A stretch of 64,000 nucleotides of DNA from Collinsella sp. AM18-10 (GTDB taxonomy: Bacteria > Actinomycetota > Coriobacteriia > Coriobacteriales > Coriobacteriaceae). How positions within the stretch are numbered: position 1 is the first letter of the stretch; the number at the start of each line of letters is the position of its first letter. Both the position numbers and the translations under genes were made by a program. The notes beneath the pieces are model-generated. The model was not told the DNA's origin. It worked only from the letters and a program-made list of their open reading frames with translations, and ran no database searches. Of this stretch, positions 52,305 to 62,100 are shown piece after piece. The DNA lies in assembly GCF_003471585.1 (NCBI RefSeq), contig NZ_QRJO01000001.1, forward strand, positions 432,232-496,231, read 5' to 3'.

Positions 52305-53324
52305 GTGGGAACCGCGATCGACATGGCATTTGACGGCGCGACGCTTGCCGCCTGTCCGCTCTCGGCGCTGGTACTCTCGTTTGCCTTCTACGGTTTTTGC
52401 GGCTGGGTATGGGAGTCGACAGTCTGCGCCATGCTCAACCACGGACGCTTTGCCAACAGCGGCTTTTTGCTAGGGCCGTGTTGTCCCATCTACGGTGCGG
52501 GCGGCATTGCGTGCTGGTTGCTGCTGCGTGGAATCCCAGACGCTTCGAACCAGTTTGTCGCTGCCGCGCTCGTATGCAGCGTGATCGAATATAGCGTGGG
52601 CGTGCTGTTGGAAAAAACGACGGGTGCCCGGTTTTGGGATTACTCGCATCTGCCGTTTAACCTGCACGGACGCATCTGCCTGTACTGGGCCTGCGCGTTT
52701 GGCCTGGGTGCACTGTGCATTTGCCGTTTAGTGGAGCCGGCATTGCTGGGGCTGCTTGGCCATCTGCCGGTGCTGATTGTGCGGCTGTCCGCCTTTATCG
52801 TCGCGGTCGCGATGATGGTCGACGCGGTGTGCTCGTTGGCGAGCTGGCGGCGTCTGTCTGATCAGCTGGAGCGCGTCCGGGCCGACCTTGCCGACCGCAT
52901 CAATGAGTCGCTTGCCGATGCCTCGGACTCAATGCTCGAACGTATTCCCGATTCTACGATTGACTCGGTGGCACAGACGCACATCCGTAGCCGTGCCGTT
53001 AACGCGTGGCTGGCCGAGCTGGGTGACGCCGCGCTCGATGCCCTGCGCGAGAAGGCTTCGATGCCGACGTTTATCTCGGATGGTGCTCGCGGCCTGGCGC
53101 TCGCTGCCCGCCGCGTTGCCGATGTCGCGCCGAGCATGCCGCGTCCGTCGCTCAGTCGTCGCCTTGCCGGCAAGCGCATGAGCCGTCCGGTGCCGAGTGT
53201 GTCGCTCAGCCATCGTGACCTGCGCTTCTTTAACGCCTTCCCGCGTCTGCGCATCAATCGCTACGAGGGCGTCATCCGAGCTACCGACCTCCGCGACCGA
53301 GCCCGCGAGCTGTTCCGGCGCTAG
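52305..53324 (+). CDS. CmpB-type (PF06541-like) putative ABC transporter permease protein
   Basis: A 339-residue protein. The first ~190 residues hold five or six membrane helices with the family stretch FYGFCGWVWESTVCAML, NSGFLLGPCCPIYGAGG and VIEYSVGVLLEKTTGARFWDYSHLPFNLHGRICL. A long Arg/Ser-rich cytosolic tail of about 150 residues follows. Despite the database name, no ATPase partner is known. The start is a GTG at 52305, 3 bases after the HD gene; ATG at 52323 is an alternative. Confidence 0.82.
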   Translation: MGTAIDMAFDGATLAACPLSALVLSFAFYGFCGWVWESTVCAMLNHGRFANSGFLLGPCCPIYGAGGIACWLLLRGIPDASNQFVAAALVCSVIEYSVGVLLEKTTGARFWDYSHLPFNLHGRICLYWACAFGLGALCICRLVEPALLGLLGHLPVLIVRLSAFIVAVAMMVDAVCSLASWRRLSDQLERVRADLADRINESLADASDSMLERIPDSTIDSVAQTHIRSRAVNAWLAELGDAALDALREKASMPTFISDGARGLALAARRVADVAPSMPRPSLSRRLAGKRMSRPVPSVSLSHRDLRFFNAFPRLRINRYEGVIRATDLRDRARELFRR

Positions 53325-53522
53325 CCAGAGCGGAGCCAAGCGCGCCCTTCTCGTTCGCACGTTTCCCGTTCGTTTCGCGCCCGTTGCCGTGCCGTTTCCA
53401 AGATTGCGGCACCGTTTCCATTCGACAACGCAGCGTTTAACAACGCCGTATCTGGTCTACACCAGTTGGCCCTCGGCCGCATCATGAGCGCCGACAACGT
53501 TCATGCGACCAAGGGGGAGCGA

Positions 53523-54800
53523 ATGTACGATACGGGATCGACAACGTTTATGCTCATCTGCACCATGCTCGTGTTTTTAATGACACCGGGTCTGGCGTTT
53601 TTCTATGGCGGCCTGTCCAGGCGCAAAAATGTCATCAACACCATGCTTATGTGCTTTGGCGCCATTGGCCTGGTTGGTGTGCTGTGGATTGTTGCCGGCT
53701 GGTCGTTGGCCTACGGTGGCGACGGTTCTAGCCCGTTTATTGGCGGCTTTGACCAGCTGCTGTGCCTGCCGGTGCTCAACCAGGTGCTGCAGGCGGCCGA
53801 GGGCAATGCTGCGGATGGTGCCGTCTACCCTCAGATCATCAACATCGCCTTCCAGATGGCGTTTGCCATGATCACCGCCGCTATCGTTACGGGCAGTCTG
53901 GCAGGCCGCGTTAAGTTTGGTGCCATGACGGCCTTCCTGGGCATTTGGCTGCTCGTGGTCTATGCGCCGCTCGCCCACATGGTTTGGGGCGGCGATGGTT
54001 CCTTTATCGGCGACATCATCGGCGCGCTCGACTTTGCCGGCGGCGACGTGGTACACATTTCGTCCGGTCTCACGGGCCTGATTCTCTGCTTAATGCTCGG
54101 CCGTCGTCGCGGCTTTGGCATGATGAGCTACCGTCCGCATAACGTGCCGTTTGTGGCGCTGGGCGCCGGCCTGCTTTGGTTTGGCTGGTTTGGCTTTAAC
54201 GGCGGCAGCGAGTTTAAGGCCGACGCCGTGGCGGCGCTCGCCATCCTCAACACCGTGACGGCCAGCGCGGCGGGCATGGTCTCGTGGCTTGCCGTCGAGC
54301 GCGTGCACACCGGTCGCCCCACGCTGGTGGGTGCCAGCACCGGTCTGGTTGCGGGCCTTGTGGTGGTCACGCCGGGTGCGGGCTTTGTCGAGCCGTGGGC
54401 AGCGCTGGTCATGGGCCTGATCGTCTCGCCCGTCTGTTACCTGGCCATCAGCCATCTTAAGACCAAGTTTGGCTACGACGATGCGCTCGACGCGTTCGGT
54501 TGCCACGGTATCGGCGGCATCTTGGGCGGTGTGCTCACGGGCCTGTTCTGCGTGCCGGAGCTCTCGTGGACCGGTAAGGGCGGCCTGTTCTACACGGGCG
54601 ACGTGTCGCTGCTTGTCTCGCAGATCTTAGGCATTGTGGTGACGGTCGTTATTGTGCTGGTGCTCGACTTGGTGATCGCCGCGGTGGTCAAGGCACTGTT
54701 CCACGGTAGCCTGCGCGTGGACGAGGCCGACGAGGCACTGGGCTTGGATGCGAGCCAGCACGGTGAGAGCGCCTATCCTTCGTTTAGTGGTCTGGACTAA
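53523..54800 (+). CDS. amtB: Ammonium transporter
   Basis: A 425-residue channel of the Amt family with eleven helices. The twin histidines are in GGDVVHISSG near residue 179 and FGCHGIGGILGG near 343, and GLSRRKNVINTM follows the first helix. The start is the ATG at 53523 with GGGGGAG upstream; the open frame begins at 53466. The P-II gene follows 48 bases downstream, as usual for amtB-glnK units, where P-II blocks the channel when nitrogen is plentiful. Confidence 0.96.
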   Translation: MYDTGSTTFMLICTMLVFLMTPGLAFFYGGLSRRKNVINTMLMCFGAIGLVGVLWIVAGWSLAYGGDGSSPFIGGFDQLLCLPVLNQVLQAAEGNAADGAVYPQIINIAFQMAFAMITAAIVTGSLAGRVKFGAMTAFLGIWLLVVYAPLAHMVWGGDGSFIGDIIGALDFAGGDVVHISSGLTGLILCLMLGRRRGFGMMSYRPHNVPFVALGAGLLWFGWFGFNGGSEFKADAVAALAILNTVTASAAGMVSWLAVERVHTGRPTLVGASTGLVAGLVVVTPGAGFVEPWAALVMGLIVSPVCYLAISHLKTKFGYDDALDAFGCHGIGGILGGVLTGLFCVPELSWTGKGGLFYTGDVSLLVSQILGIVVTVVIVLVLDLVIAAVVKALFHGSLRVDEADEALGLDASQHGESAYPSFSGLD

Positions 54801-54848
54801 CAGTTTCAAACGTTCTGTCAGACCAACTCTTAAAGAGAGGAATTCACT

Positions 54849-55187
54849 ATGAAGAAGATCACGGCAATCGTTCGTGCTGAGAAGCTCGAGGTTCTTAAAG
54901 ACGCGCTGTTTGCTGCTGATGTTCGCGGCATGACTATCAACCAGGTGCAGGGCTGCGGCGCACAGCATGGCTGGAAGGAATACGTGCGCGGCAACGAGTT
55001 GCTTGTCAACACGATCCCTAAGGTGCAGTTCACCCTTATCTGCGCTGATGAACATGTCGATGGCATTGTCGACATCATCTGCAACGCCGCCCGCACCGGT
55101 GCCGTTGGAGACGGCAAGATTTGGGTCGAGCCGGTCGAGGATGTTATCCGCATCCGTACCGGCGAACACGGCCCCGCCGCGGTGTAG
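54849..55187 (+). CDS. glnK: P-II family nitrogen regulator lacking Tyr51
   Basis: A 112-residue signal protein that binds ATP/ADP and 2-oxoglutarate and controls AmtB. GDGKIWVEPVEDVIRIRTGE matches the P-II C-terminal signature. In the T-loop (QHGWKEYVRGNELLVN) position 51, the tyrosine that is uridylylated in proteobacteria and adenylylated in other actinobacteria, is Leu; the only nearby Tyr is at 45. Covalent control through Tyr51 is therefore not possible here. It follows amtB and has AGAGAGG as SD. Confidence 0.93.
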   Translation: MKKITAIVRAEKLEVLKDALFAADVRGMTINQVQGCGAQHGWKEYVRGNELLVNTIPKVQFTLICADEHVDGIVDIICNAARTGAVGDGKIWVEPVEDVIRIRTGEHGPAAV

Positions 55188-55261
55188 AATCGACCGTCTG
55201 CCATCCGCAACGTTAAAATGCTGCAATGAGGCACAAGGCTTGCGTTGCGGATGGGCGGATT

Positions 55262-55924
55262 ATGGGTCGCAATAAATATCCCGAGGAGACGGTCGCGAAG
55301 ATTCTCGACGCGGCACTGGAGCTATTCTGCGCACAGGGTTATGAGGGGACGAGCATTCAAGATATCGTTGACCGTCTCGATGGTATGACCAAGGGCGCTG
55401 TCTATCATCACTTCAAGAGCAAAGAAGAGATTTTCAACGCCGCGTTTGATCGGGCGATGACTCCGATTGTTGAGCGCCGCCGCTCGATGCTTGGCGTCGG
55501 TAATATGACCGGAGCCCAAAAGCTCAAGCGACTGTACGCTCCCGAGTCCGTTGTTCCACAAATTGAGCTATGGGCACGTATGCGTCCTGCAGCAGATCCG
55601 GTAAAAAGCTCGCGCCTACTGGCGATGCAGTACCAGGGCTCATTTGACGAGTCGGCCGATGGCTGTCTCTTGCCAGTGATCGAGGAGGGCATCGCCGACG
55701 GCTCCATTGCGTGCGAATGCCCGCGCGAAGCGGCGGAGGCCGTATCGTTGTTGGCGAATCTTTGGCTGCTGCCATTGTTCCGTCCGCTCGAGCCCAAGGA
55801 GCGAATGCTCGCTCGCGCACAATGTTTGGCGCAGATGGCTGCCGCGGTGGGGCTCGATTTGGGTAATGAAGTGCTTCAGACAACGGCGCAGATTTGGGAC
55901 GTATGGGACCGCGCCGGGTGGTAA
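55262..55924 (+). CDS. TetR/AcrR-family transcriptional regulator
   Basis: A 220-residue repressor. The HTH is ILDAALELFCAQGYEGTSIQDIVDRLDGMTKGAVYHHFKSKEEIF near residues 12-56. It is directly upstream of an MFS transporter gene, with two GTATGT-type dyads in between, so it probably controls that transporter. The ATG at 55262 gives the usual short arm before the HTH; its SD is weak. Confidence 0.9.
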   Translation: MGRNKYPEETVAKILDAALELFCAQGYEGTSIQDIVDRLDGMTKGAVYHHFKSKEEIFNAAFDRAMTPIVERRRSMLGVGNMTGAQKLKRLYAPESVVPQIELWARMRPAADPVKSSRLLAMQYQGSFDESADGCLLPVIEEGIADGSIACECPREAAEAVSLLANLWLLPLFRPLEPKERMLARAQCLAQMAAAVGLDLGNEVLQTTAQIWDVWDRAGW

Positions 55925-55930
55925 TATAGA

Positions 55931-56011
55931 TACCAACGGTATGTAATTGATTTGTGAGGGTAGCCACGGCTGCCCTTTTCAAGTCATTAAATACATACTA
56001 GTGGTATGTAT
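55931..56011. promoter_or_regulatory. Two candidate TetR operators before the MFS gene
   Basis: ATACATAC-TAGTG-GTATGTAT (55991-56011) is a perfect dyad; TACCAACGGTATGTA (55931-55945) is a related weaker one. Both lie in the TetR-MFS spacer, the second 13 bases before the transporter start. Confidence 0.65.
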
Positions 56012-56024
56012 AGGGGGTGGGCTT

Positions 56025-57287
56025 ATGGCTGGGCTGAGAGACGTCGGTGTCTCGTTGAAATCAAAAACAGTGCGGTCAATCAGGCTCGCGGAACTTCTGG
56101 TTGCGCAGCTGTGCACGTATTCGATGCTGTCGGCGCTGTGCTTTGCGTATCCACTTTACTTGTTCGATTGCAGTGGATCGTCAACGTTATATGGCGCCGT
56201 CGTGGCGACGGCGTTCATACCCGGCGTACTCGCAACTCCGGCTGGTGGGATCTTAGCGGATCGGGGAAGACATCGCGAGGTCCTCGTGGCCCTCGGCATT
56301 GCTCTGATGACTGCATCACTGCTGTCTATCCCCATGAAGCGCTCGTTGCCTCTTGCGGTCGTCGTAGTAGCGATACTTTGTGTTCAATATGGTGTTCAAT
56401 CGCTGCTAAAGCCAATGCTCCAAATTGAGACGGTGCGCATGGCGGGTGAAAAGAAGGTTGAGCGGGCCACTGCATTGGTTTCGCAGGTGACCATGGTGAG
56501 CAATATCTTGGGTCCTGTGGTCGGGACGGCAGTCTATGGGTGCTTTGGCATCGATGCTCTTTGCACAACCGCATCGGTGGCGTTTGCGATTTCAGCTCTC
56601 TTGTTTGGGGTCGCACTCAAGCAAAATGCCTCATCTGAAACGATGGGAGACGGTGCGACTCGTACGACATACCGAAACGATTTTTGGGAGTCGATTCGGT
56701 ATCTGTTGCAAAATGCATCATTGGTCGCTGTGATTTTGCTTGCGGCCGTTTTGAACCTTGCGTTGGTTGGGCTAACGATTGGCGCTCCCATTATTGTCAA
56801 AAAGCATCTCGGCATGCAATCGTCCTGTGTTGGGATAGTTGAGGTTGCTATGGGCTTGGGTGGTCTTGCCGGCAGTGGCTTGGTCGGCATTTGGCCGCAT
56901 CGCTTTTCTCTCAATGGCATATGCCGATATATTGCGATGATCTGTTTTGGAGTTGTACCGATTATTGTTACGCTACTGTTCGGCGCAGATGTATGCGTGT
57001 TCACCGTGTTTGCGGTTGGTTCGGCATGGATCATGGTGTGGGCAAGCATTGCGTCGGTTGAAATCATCGCGTTTGTTCAGCGGGTAGCGCCGGCTGAGCT
57101 CTGCGGAAAAGTGCTTTCGGTCGTTTACATGGTCCTTTCCTGCGCAACACCTATCGGCCAATTGACGTACGGGGTTGCATATGATCGATGGACACCGGCG
57201 ATTGTATTCGCAGGCATGCTGGCGGTGCTGACGTTGACGACGGCTCTGTTTTATCGGCTGAAAAATCGCTTGCGGCGATTGTCTTAA
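56025..57287 (+). CDS. MFS transporter
   Basis: A 420-residue major facilitator protein with twelve helices. GGILADRGRHREVLVALG near residue 80 is the loop 2-3 motif of drug-export-type MFS proteins. It is regulated most likely by the upstream TetR protein. The ATG at 56025 has AGGGGGTGG upstream; the open frame starts at 55947. The G+C is lower than in neighbouring genes. Confidence 0.88.
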   Translation: MAGLRDVGVSLKSKTVRSIRLAELLVAQLCTYSMLSALCFAYPLYLFDCSGSSTLYGAVVATAFIPGVLATPAGGILADRGRHREVLVALGIALMTASLLSIPMKRSLPLAVVVVAILCVQYGVQSLLKPMLQIETVRMAGEKKVERATALVSQVTMVSNILGPVVGTAVYGCFGIDALCTTASVAFAISALLFGVALKQNASSETMGDGATRTTYRNDFWESIRYLLQNASLVAVILLAAVLNLALVGLTIGAPIIVKKHLGMQSSCVGIVEVAMGLGGLAGSGLVGIWPHRFSLNGICRYIAMICFGVVPIIVTLLFGADVCVFTVFAVGSAWIMVWASIASVEIIAFVQRVAPAELCGKVLSVVYMVLSCATPIGQLTYGVAYDRWTPAIVFAGMLAVLTLTTALFYRLKNRLRRLS

Positions 57288-57349
57288 CGTGCTGGGGCAC
57301 CGTTGCTTTGCGGAAGCGAATGTCCTGGCGCGTTGGAACACCCTTGCAT

Positions 57350-57403
57350 GGGCATGCCTCTCTTTCGTCTAAAATAACGTGCAGACGAAGGAGAGGCATG
57401 CCC
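57350..57403 (+). promoter_or_regulatory. Near-perfect 21-bp hairpin covering the SD and start codon of the HAD gene
   Basis: The left arm 57350-57370 (GGGCATGCCTCTCTTTCGTCT) is inverted at 57383-57403 with a single mismatch and a 12-base loop. The right arm includes GAAGGAG and the start ATG at 57398. In an mRNA that begins upstream, both would be paired. TAAAAT (57370-57375) in the loop could be a -10 box; then the message would start after the left arm and the repeat would act as an operator. Confidence 0.75.
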
Positions 57404-58261
57404 ATGATCAAGATGTTCGCGAGTGACTTAGACGGAACGCTGCTTAACGCCCTGCACGAGGCAGATGGGACTATCCGCCGCGCCATTCGCGAGCTGACCG
57501 AGGCTGGCTTGCATGTGGTTCCCGCGACCGGACGCTCGACGCTGCCGATCGGCGAGCATGGCTTTACAGGCCTGGCGCTTGACGCCTGCTGCTCCAACGG
57601 ATCCATCGTGCGCGACAGTCATGGCGAGGTGCTCAAAACCTGGACCGTCGACCCGCAGATCACCGAGGAGCTACTCAAGGAGTTTCCGGATATCTGCTTT
57701 GACTGCTCCACGCCCGACGGCATGTTCTCGAGTGGTTCGTTCGAGATGCACCAGGCGGGCTTTAAAAAGGACAGCCCCATCAAGCGTATCGTGATGCGTG
57801 GCATGCGTGCGCGTGGCGGCTATCACGAGGAACAGTATTTCGACCAGTCGATTAGCGACATCTTGCGCCACGATGTGTGCAAGATCAACTGCCGCGTGAC
57901 CTCGCCCGAGCTGGAACACGACCTTAAGGCATATTTGGCCGAGAGATCGGACCGCGTGGTCAACGCGCCGTTCGATCCGGTGATGTTCGAGATCACGGAC
58001 GTGGCATGCAACAAGGGCGAGAGCGTGGCCTGGCTGGCGGGCTACTACGGTATTGCCGAGGACGAGGTCGCGGTCTATGGAGACGGCGGCAACGACATCG
58101 CCATGCTCAAGCGTTTCCGCCACAGCTACGCGACCAAAAACGCAAGCGATGCAGCCAAGGTCGCCGCGAGCGCAACTATCGGCAGCTGCATGGTCCACGC
58201 CGTCCCCAAACACATGCTCGCCACCATGCATAAGCAGAGCTCCCGCACCATCATCGAATAA
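57398..58261 (+). CDS. HAD-superfamily (Cof-type) phosphatase
   Basis: A 287-residue hydrolase of the Cof subfamily. The catalytic motif is FASDLDGTLL at the N-terminus, the second motif VVPATGRS, and the metal-site motif GDGGNDIAMLK near residue 225. These enzymes act on sugar phosphates and related small compounds; the substrate is unknown. The ATG at 57398 or the one at 57404 may be used; both lie in the hairpin. Confidence 0.9.
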   Translation: MPMIKMFASDLDGTLLNALHEADGTIRRAIRELTEAGLHVVPATGRSTLPIGEHGFTGLALDACCSNGSIVRDSHGEVLKTWTVDPQITEELLKEFPDICFDCSTPDGMFSSGSFEMHQAGFKKDSPIKRIVMRGMRARGGYHEEQYFDQSISDILRHDVCKINCRVTSPELEHDLKAYLAERSDRVVNAPFDPVMFEITDVACNKGESVAWLAGYYGIAEDEVAVYGDGGNDIAMLKRFRHSYATKNASDAAKVAASATIGSCMVHAVPKHMLATMHKQSSRTIIE

Positions 58262-58291
58262 TGTGACAAAGGGACTGCCCCCTCGTCACAT
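58261..58291. repeat. Small palindrome after the HAD gene
   Basis: TGTGAC and GTCACA (58262-58290) enclose AAAGGGACTGCCCCCTC. The GGGACTG core is close to GGGACAG of the REP-like repeats. It starts right at the stop codon of the HAD gene. Confidence 0.6.
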
Positions 58292-58316
58292 TCCAAATAT
58301 TGCCTTTACGTGTTGA

Positions 58317-58360
58317 TGCACACGGTGTGCAATAATACTCGCACTGTGCAATAGCGCACA
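58317..58360. promoter_or_regulatory. Two dyads upstream of the TetR gene
   Basis: TGCACA-CGG-TGTGCA (58317-58331) is a perfect dyad; TGTGC-AATAGC-GCACA (58345-58360) is a second. TGTGCAATA occurs in both. They lie 23-66 bases before the TTG start and are likely binding sites of the regulator itself. Confidence 0.55.
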
Positions 58361-58382
58361 GGCTGAGTAACAAGGAGGACGC

Positions 58383-59093
58383 TTGTCCCAGCTCGAGAAA
58401 TGCGATCGCCGGTCCCTTCGCTCGCAGCGTGCCCTTCGCCAGGCACTTGCCAGCGAGCTTGCCGAAAGCGGCGACCTTTCGCGCATTAATGTCGCGTCGC
58501 TCACCGAGCGTGCTGGCCTTACGCGCCGCACGTTCTATTCGCACTATCGCGATATTCCCGACTTTATCAATCAAATCGAGGACGGCTTGCTGGCCGAGAT
58601 CCGTGAGCGCATTGAGCTCATCACCGCAGCTCAGCTGCCTGATCTCTATCACAACATCGATGAGCTCGAGCCGGCGCCCGGTTCGGTTGAGCTGCTGCGT
58701 TATCTTGCGGCCAACCGCGACTTAATCGGTGCGCTGCTGGGTCCGGGCGGCGACCAGGCCTTCATTAAAAGGATCATTGACACCGCGCGTGAGGCTGTGG
58801 TGCCGCGTGCGCAGACGGGCATTTTGGGCCTGGCGCTGGGCACGTTCTTTGACTACTACGTCACCTACGTCGTGAGCGCCGAGGTCGGCATGATTCAGCG
58901 CTGGTTTGAGCGTGGGCTCACCGAATCGCCCGAGGCCATGGCGCGCATTATGACGGTGCTCGCTTTTGTTCGTCCTGGTGACCTTTATGGCCAACCCATC
59001 GATATCAACGTGCCGGAATACGGCATGAAGCTATTGAACTTGCAGCTCGAGGACGCGGCCGACACCGCCGCAACCGTCGAGTCCAACAACTAA
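58383..59093 (+). CDS. TetR/AcrR-family transcriptional regulator
   Basis: A 236-residue regulator. The HTH region is SELAESGDLSRINVASLTERAGLTRRTFYSHYRDIPDFI near residues 22-60. The start is a TTG at 58383 with AAGGAGG 5-6 bases upstream. It is 12 bases before the activase gene, so both are in one operon, probably repressed by this protein. Confidence 0.88.
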   Translation: MSQLEKCDRRSLRSQRALRQALASELAESGDLSRINVASLTERAGLTRRTFYSHYRDIPDFINQIEDGLLAEIRERIELITAAQLPDLYHNIDELEPAPGSVELLRYLAANRDLIGALLGPGGDQAFIKRIIDTAREAVVPRAQTGILGLALGTFFDYYVTYVVSAEVGMIQRWFERGLTESPEAMARIMTVLAFVRPGDLYGQPIDINVPEYGMKLLNLQLEDAADTAATVESNN

Positions 59094-59105
59094 GAGGAGA
59101 GACAG

Positions 59106-62100
59106 ATGAGCAAACTCGTCGAGGGCATCAAGGATCGTATGGTCGCTGCCGCACGTGAGGCCGCGCCCGCCGTGGTGGACGCCGCGCAGAAGGCCGCGAC
59201 CGCTGCTGCCGAGAAGGTTGCCGAGGCAGTTGCCGATGCCAAGAACGCGGCAGGGGAGACGTCCGTAGCCGCCGAGCCCACGACCGCCGCTGAGCCCGTA
59301 GCCGCAACCGCCGCCCGGGCCCCCGAAGGCGCGATCTTCAACCCCGATAACGCCCACGGCAACCTGCACCTGGGCATCGACGTGGGCTCCACCACCGTCA
59401 AGCTCGCCGTGCTCAACGACGACAACCAAATCGTCTACGCCAAGTACCAGCGCCACCACACCGACGTCCGTGCCTGCGCCCGCGACCTGTTCGAGGGTGC
59501 TGCGACCGTGCTGCCGACGGCCCAGATGACCTGCGCCATTACCGGCTCGGGCGGCCTGCTGCTGTCCCAGTGGCTCGACCTGGAGTTTGTCCAGGAGGTC
59601 ATCGCCAGCAAGCGTGCCGTCGAGACCCTCATCCCGGCCACCGATGTCGCCATCGAGCTGGGCGGCGAGGACGCCAAGATCATCTACTTCGACAACGGCA
59701 TCGAGCAGCGCATGAACGGCACCTGCGCCGGCGGCACGGGCGCGTTCATCGATCAGATGGCAACCCTGCTGCACACCGACGCTAGCGGCCTTAATGAGCT
59801 CGCGGCCAACGCCACTACCATCTATCCCATCGCCAGCCGCTGTGGCGTATTTGCCAAGACCGACGTGCAGCCGCTGCTCAACGAGGGCGCCCGTCCCGAG
59901 GACGTGGCCGCCTCCATCTTCCAGGCTGTCGTGACCCAGACCATCTCGGGCCTGGCGTGCGGCCGTCCCATCCGTGGCAACGTCGCCTTCCTGGGCGGCC
60001 CGCTGCAGTACCTCTCCGAGCTGCGCCACCGCTTCTACCTCACGCTCAACCTGGACGAGGAGCACCGCATTGTGCCCCAAAACGCCCACCTGTTTGTGGC
60101 GAGCGGCGCCGCCATGGCGCACGAGTCCAACAAGCTTAGCACGTTCCCGCAGCTCATCGAGGCTATCGACAGCTTGGGTGACACGCAGGGTGCCGAGGTC
60201 GAGCGCCTGGACCCGCTCTTTGCCACCGACGAGGACTTTGCCGAGTTCAAGGGTCGCCACGACACCGAGGTCGTCCCCAAGGGCAAGCTCGACGGCTACA
60301 CCGGCCGCGTGTTCATTGGCATCGACGCCGGCTCCACCACCATGAAGGCCGCGCTCGTAGGCGAGGACGGCCAGCTGCTGCACACCTGGTATGGCAACAA
60401 CAACGGTGACATCCTGGGCACGGCCAAGGTCATCATGGCCGATTTCTACAACCACATTCCCGCGGGCTGCACCATCGGCCACGTGACCACCACGGGCTAC
60501 GGCGAGGCGCTGCTCATCGAGGCCCTCAAGGCCGATTCCGGCGAGATCGAGACCGTCGCGCACCTGCGCGGCGCCAAGGCATTCCTGCCCGGTGTCGAGT
60601 TTATCTTGGACATCGGTGGCCAGGACATGAAGTGCCTGCGCGTGAAGGACGGCGTCATCGAGCACATTATGCTCAACGAGGCCTGCTCATCGGGCTGCGG
60701 CAGCTTTATCGAGAGCTTCGCTGTGTCCATGAACATGGACGTGCGCGCGTTCGCCGATGCCGCCATCCATGCCAAGGCCCCCGTCGACCTGGGCAGTCGC
60801 TGCACGGTCTTTATGAACTCGCGCGTCAAGCAGGCGCAAAAGGAAGGTGCCACGGTGGGCGACATCGCGGCCGGCCTGTCCTATTCCGTCATCAAGAATG
60901 CCCTGTTCAAGGTCATTAAGCTGCGCGACCCCAAGGAGATCGGCAGCCAGGTGATCGTTCAGGGCGGCACCTTTATGTCCGACGCCACGTTGCGCGCGTT
61001 TGAGCAGCTCACCGGCGTTCATGCCGTGCGTCCCGACATCGCCGGCTGCATGGGCGCCTATGGTGCGGCCCTGCTCGCCCGCGATCGCGCCGGCGCCGAC
61101 GGCACCTCGACCATCCTTTCGGCCGAGGACATCGCGCACCTCACCGTGACGCAAAAGCATGTCCGCTGCGGCCGCTGCTCCAACAACTGCCAGCTCACCG
61201 TCAACGACTTTGGCGGCGGCAGGCGCTTCATTACCGGTAACCGCTGCGAGAAGGGTGCCGGCCACAAAAAGCAAAAGACCGAGGCGCCCAACCTCTTCAA
61301 AAAGAAGAACGATCTGCTCTTTAACCGCGAGGTGCTGAGCCCCGACGAGGCCCCGCGCGGCACCGTCGGCATCCCGCGCGCGCTCAACATGTACGAGAAC
61401 TACCCCTTCTGGCACGCGTTCTTTACGCGCTTGGGCTTTAGCGTGCAGCTGTCCGACCAGTCGAGCAAAAAGACCTACCAGGCGGGCATCGAGTCCATGC
61501 CGTCCGAGAGCGTGTGCTATCCGGCCAAGATGAGCCACGGCCACGTGATGAACCTTATCGACCGTGACGTCGACTTTATCTGGATGCCGTGCGTGCGCTG
61601 GGAGCGCAAGGAGGACCCGACGGCCGGTAACTGCTACAACTGCCCCATCGTCATGAGCTACCCCACGGCGTTGGCGCTCAATATCGATGAGATTCGCGAG
61701 CAGAATATCGAGTTCCTGTACCCGTTTGTGCCCTATCACGATAAGACCGAGCTCAAGCGCCGCCTGTATCAGGTGCTCGCCGTCGACCGCGTGGCCGATG
61801 CCGAGGCTGGTCGCGGACGCGTGCGCGGTCCCAAGATCACGCGCTCCGAGGTCGATGCCGCCGTCAACGCTGCCTTTGAGGCCGACGCGCGTTTCCACGA
61901 GGACATCCAGACCATGGGCGAGGAAGCCCTTAAGTGGGTCGAGGACCACGGTGGCCACGGCATCGTGCTCGCCGGTCGCCCCTACCATAACGACCCCGAG
62001 ATCAACCACGCCCTGCCCGAGCTTATCTCGAGCTTTGGATTTGCGGTCTTTACCGAGGATTCGCTCGCACATCTGGTGAAGCCCGAGCGCCCGATTCGCG

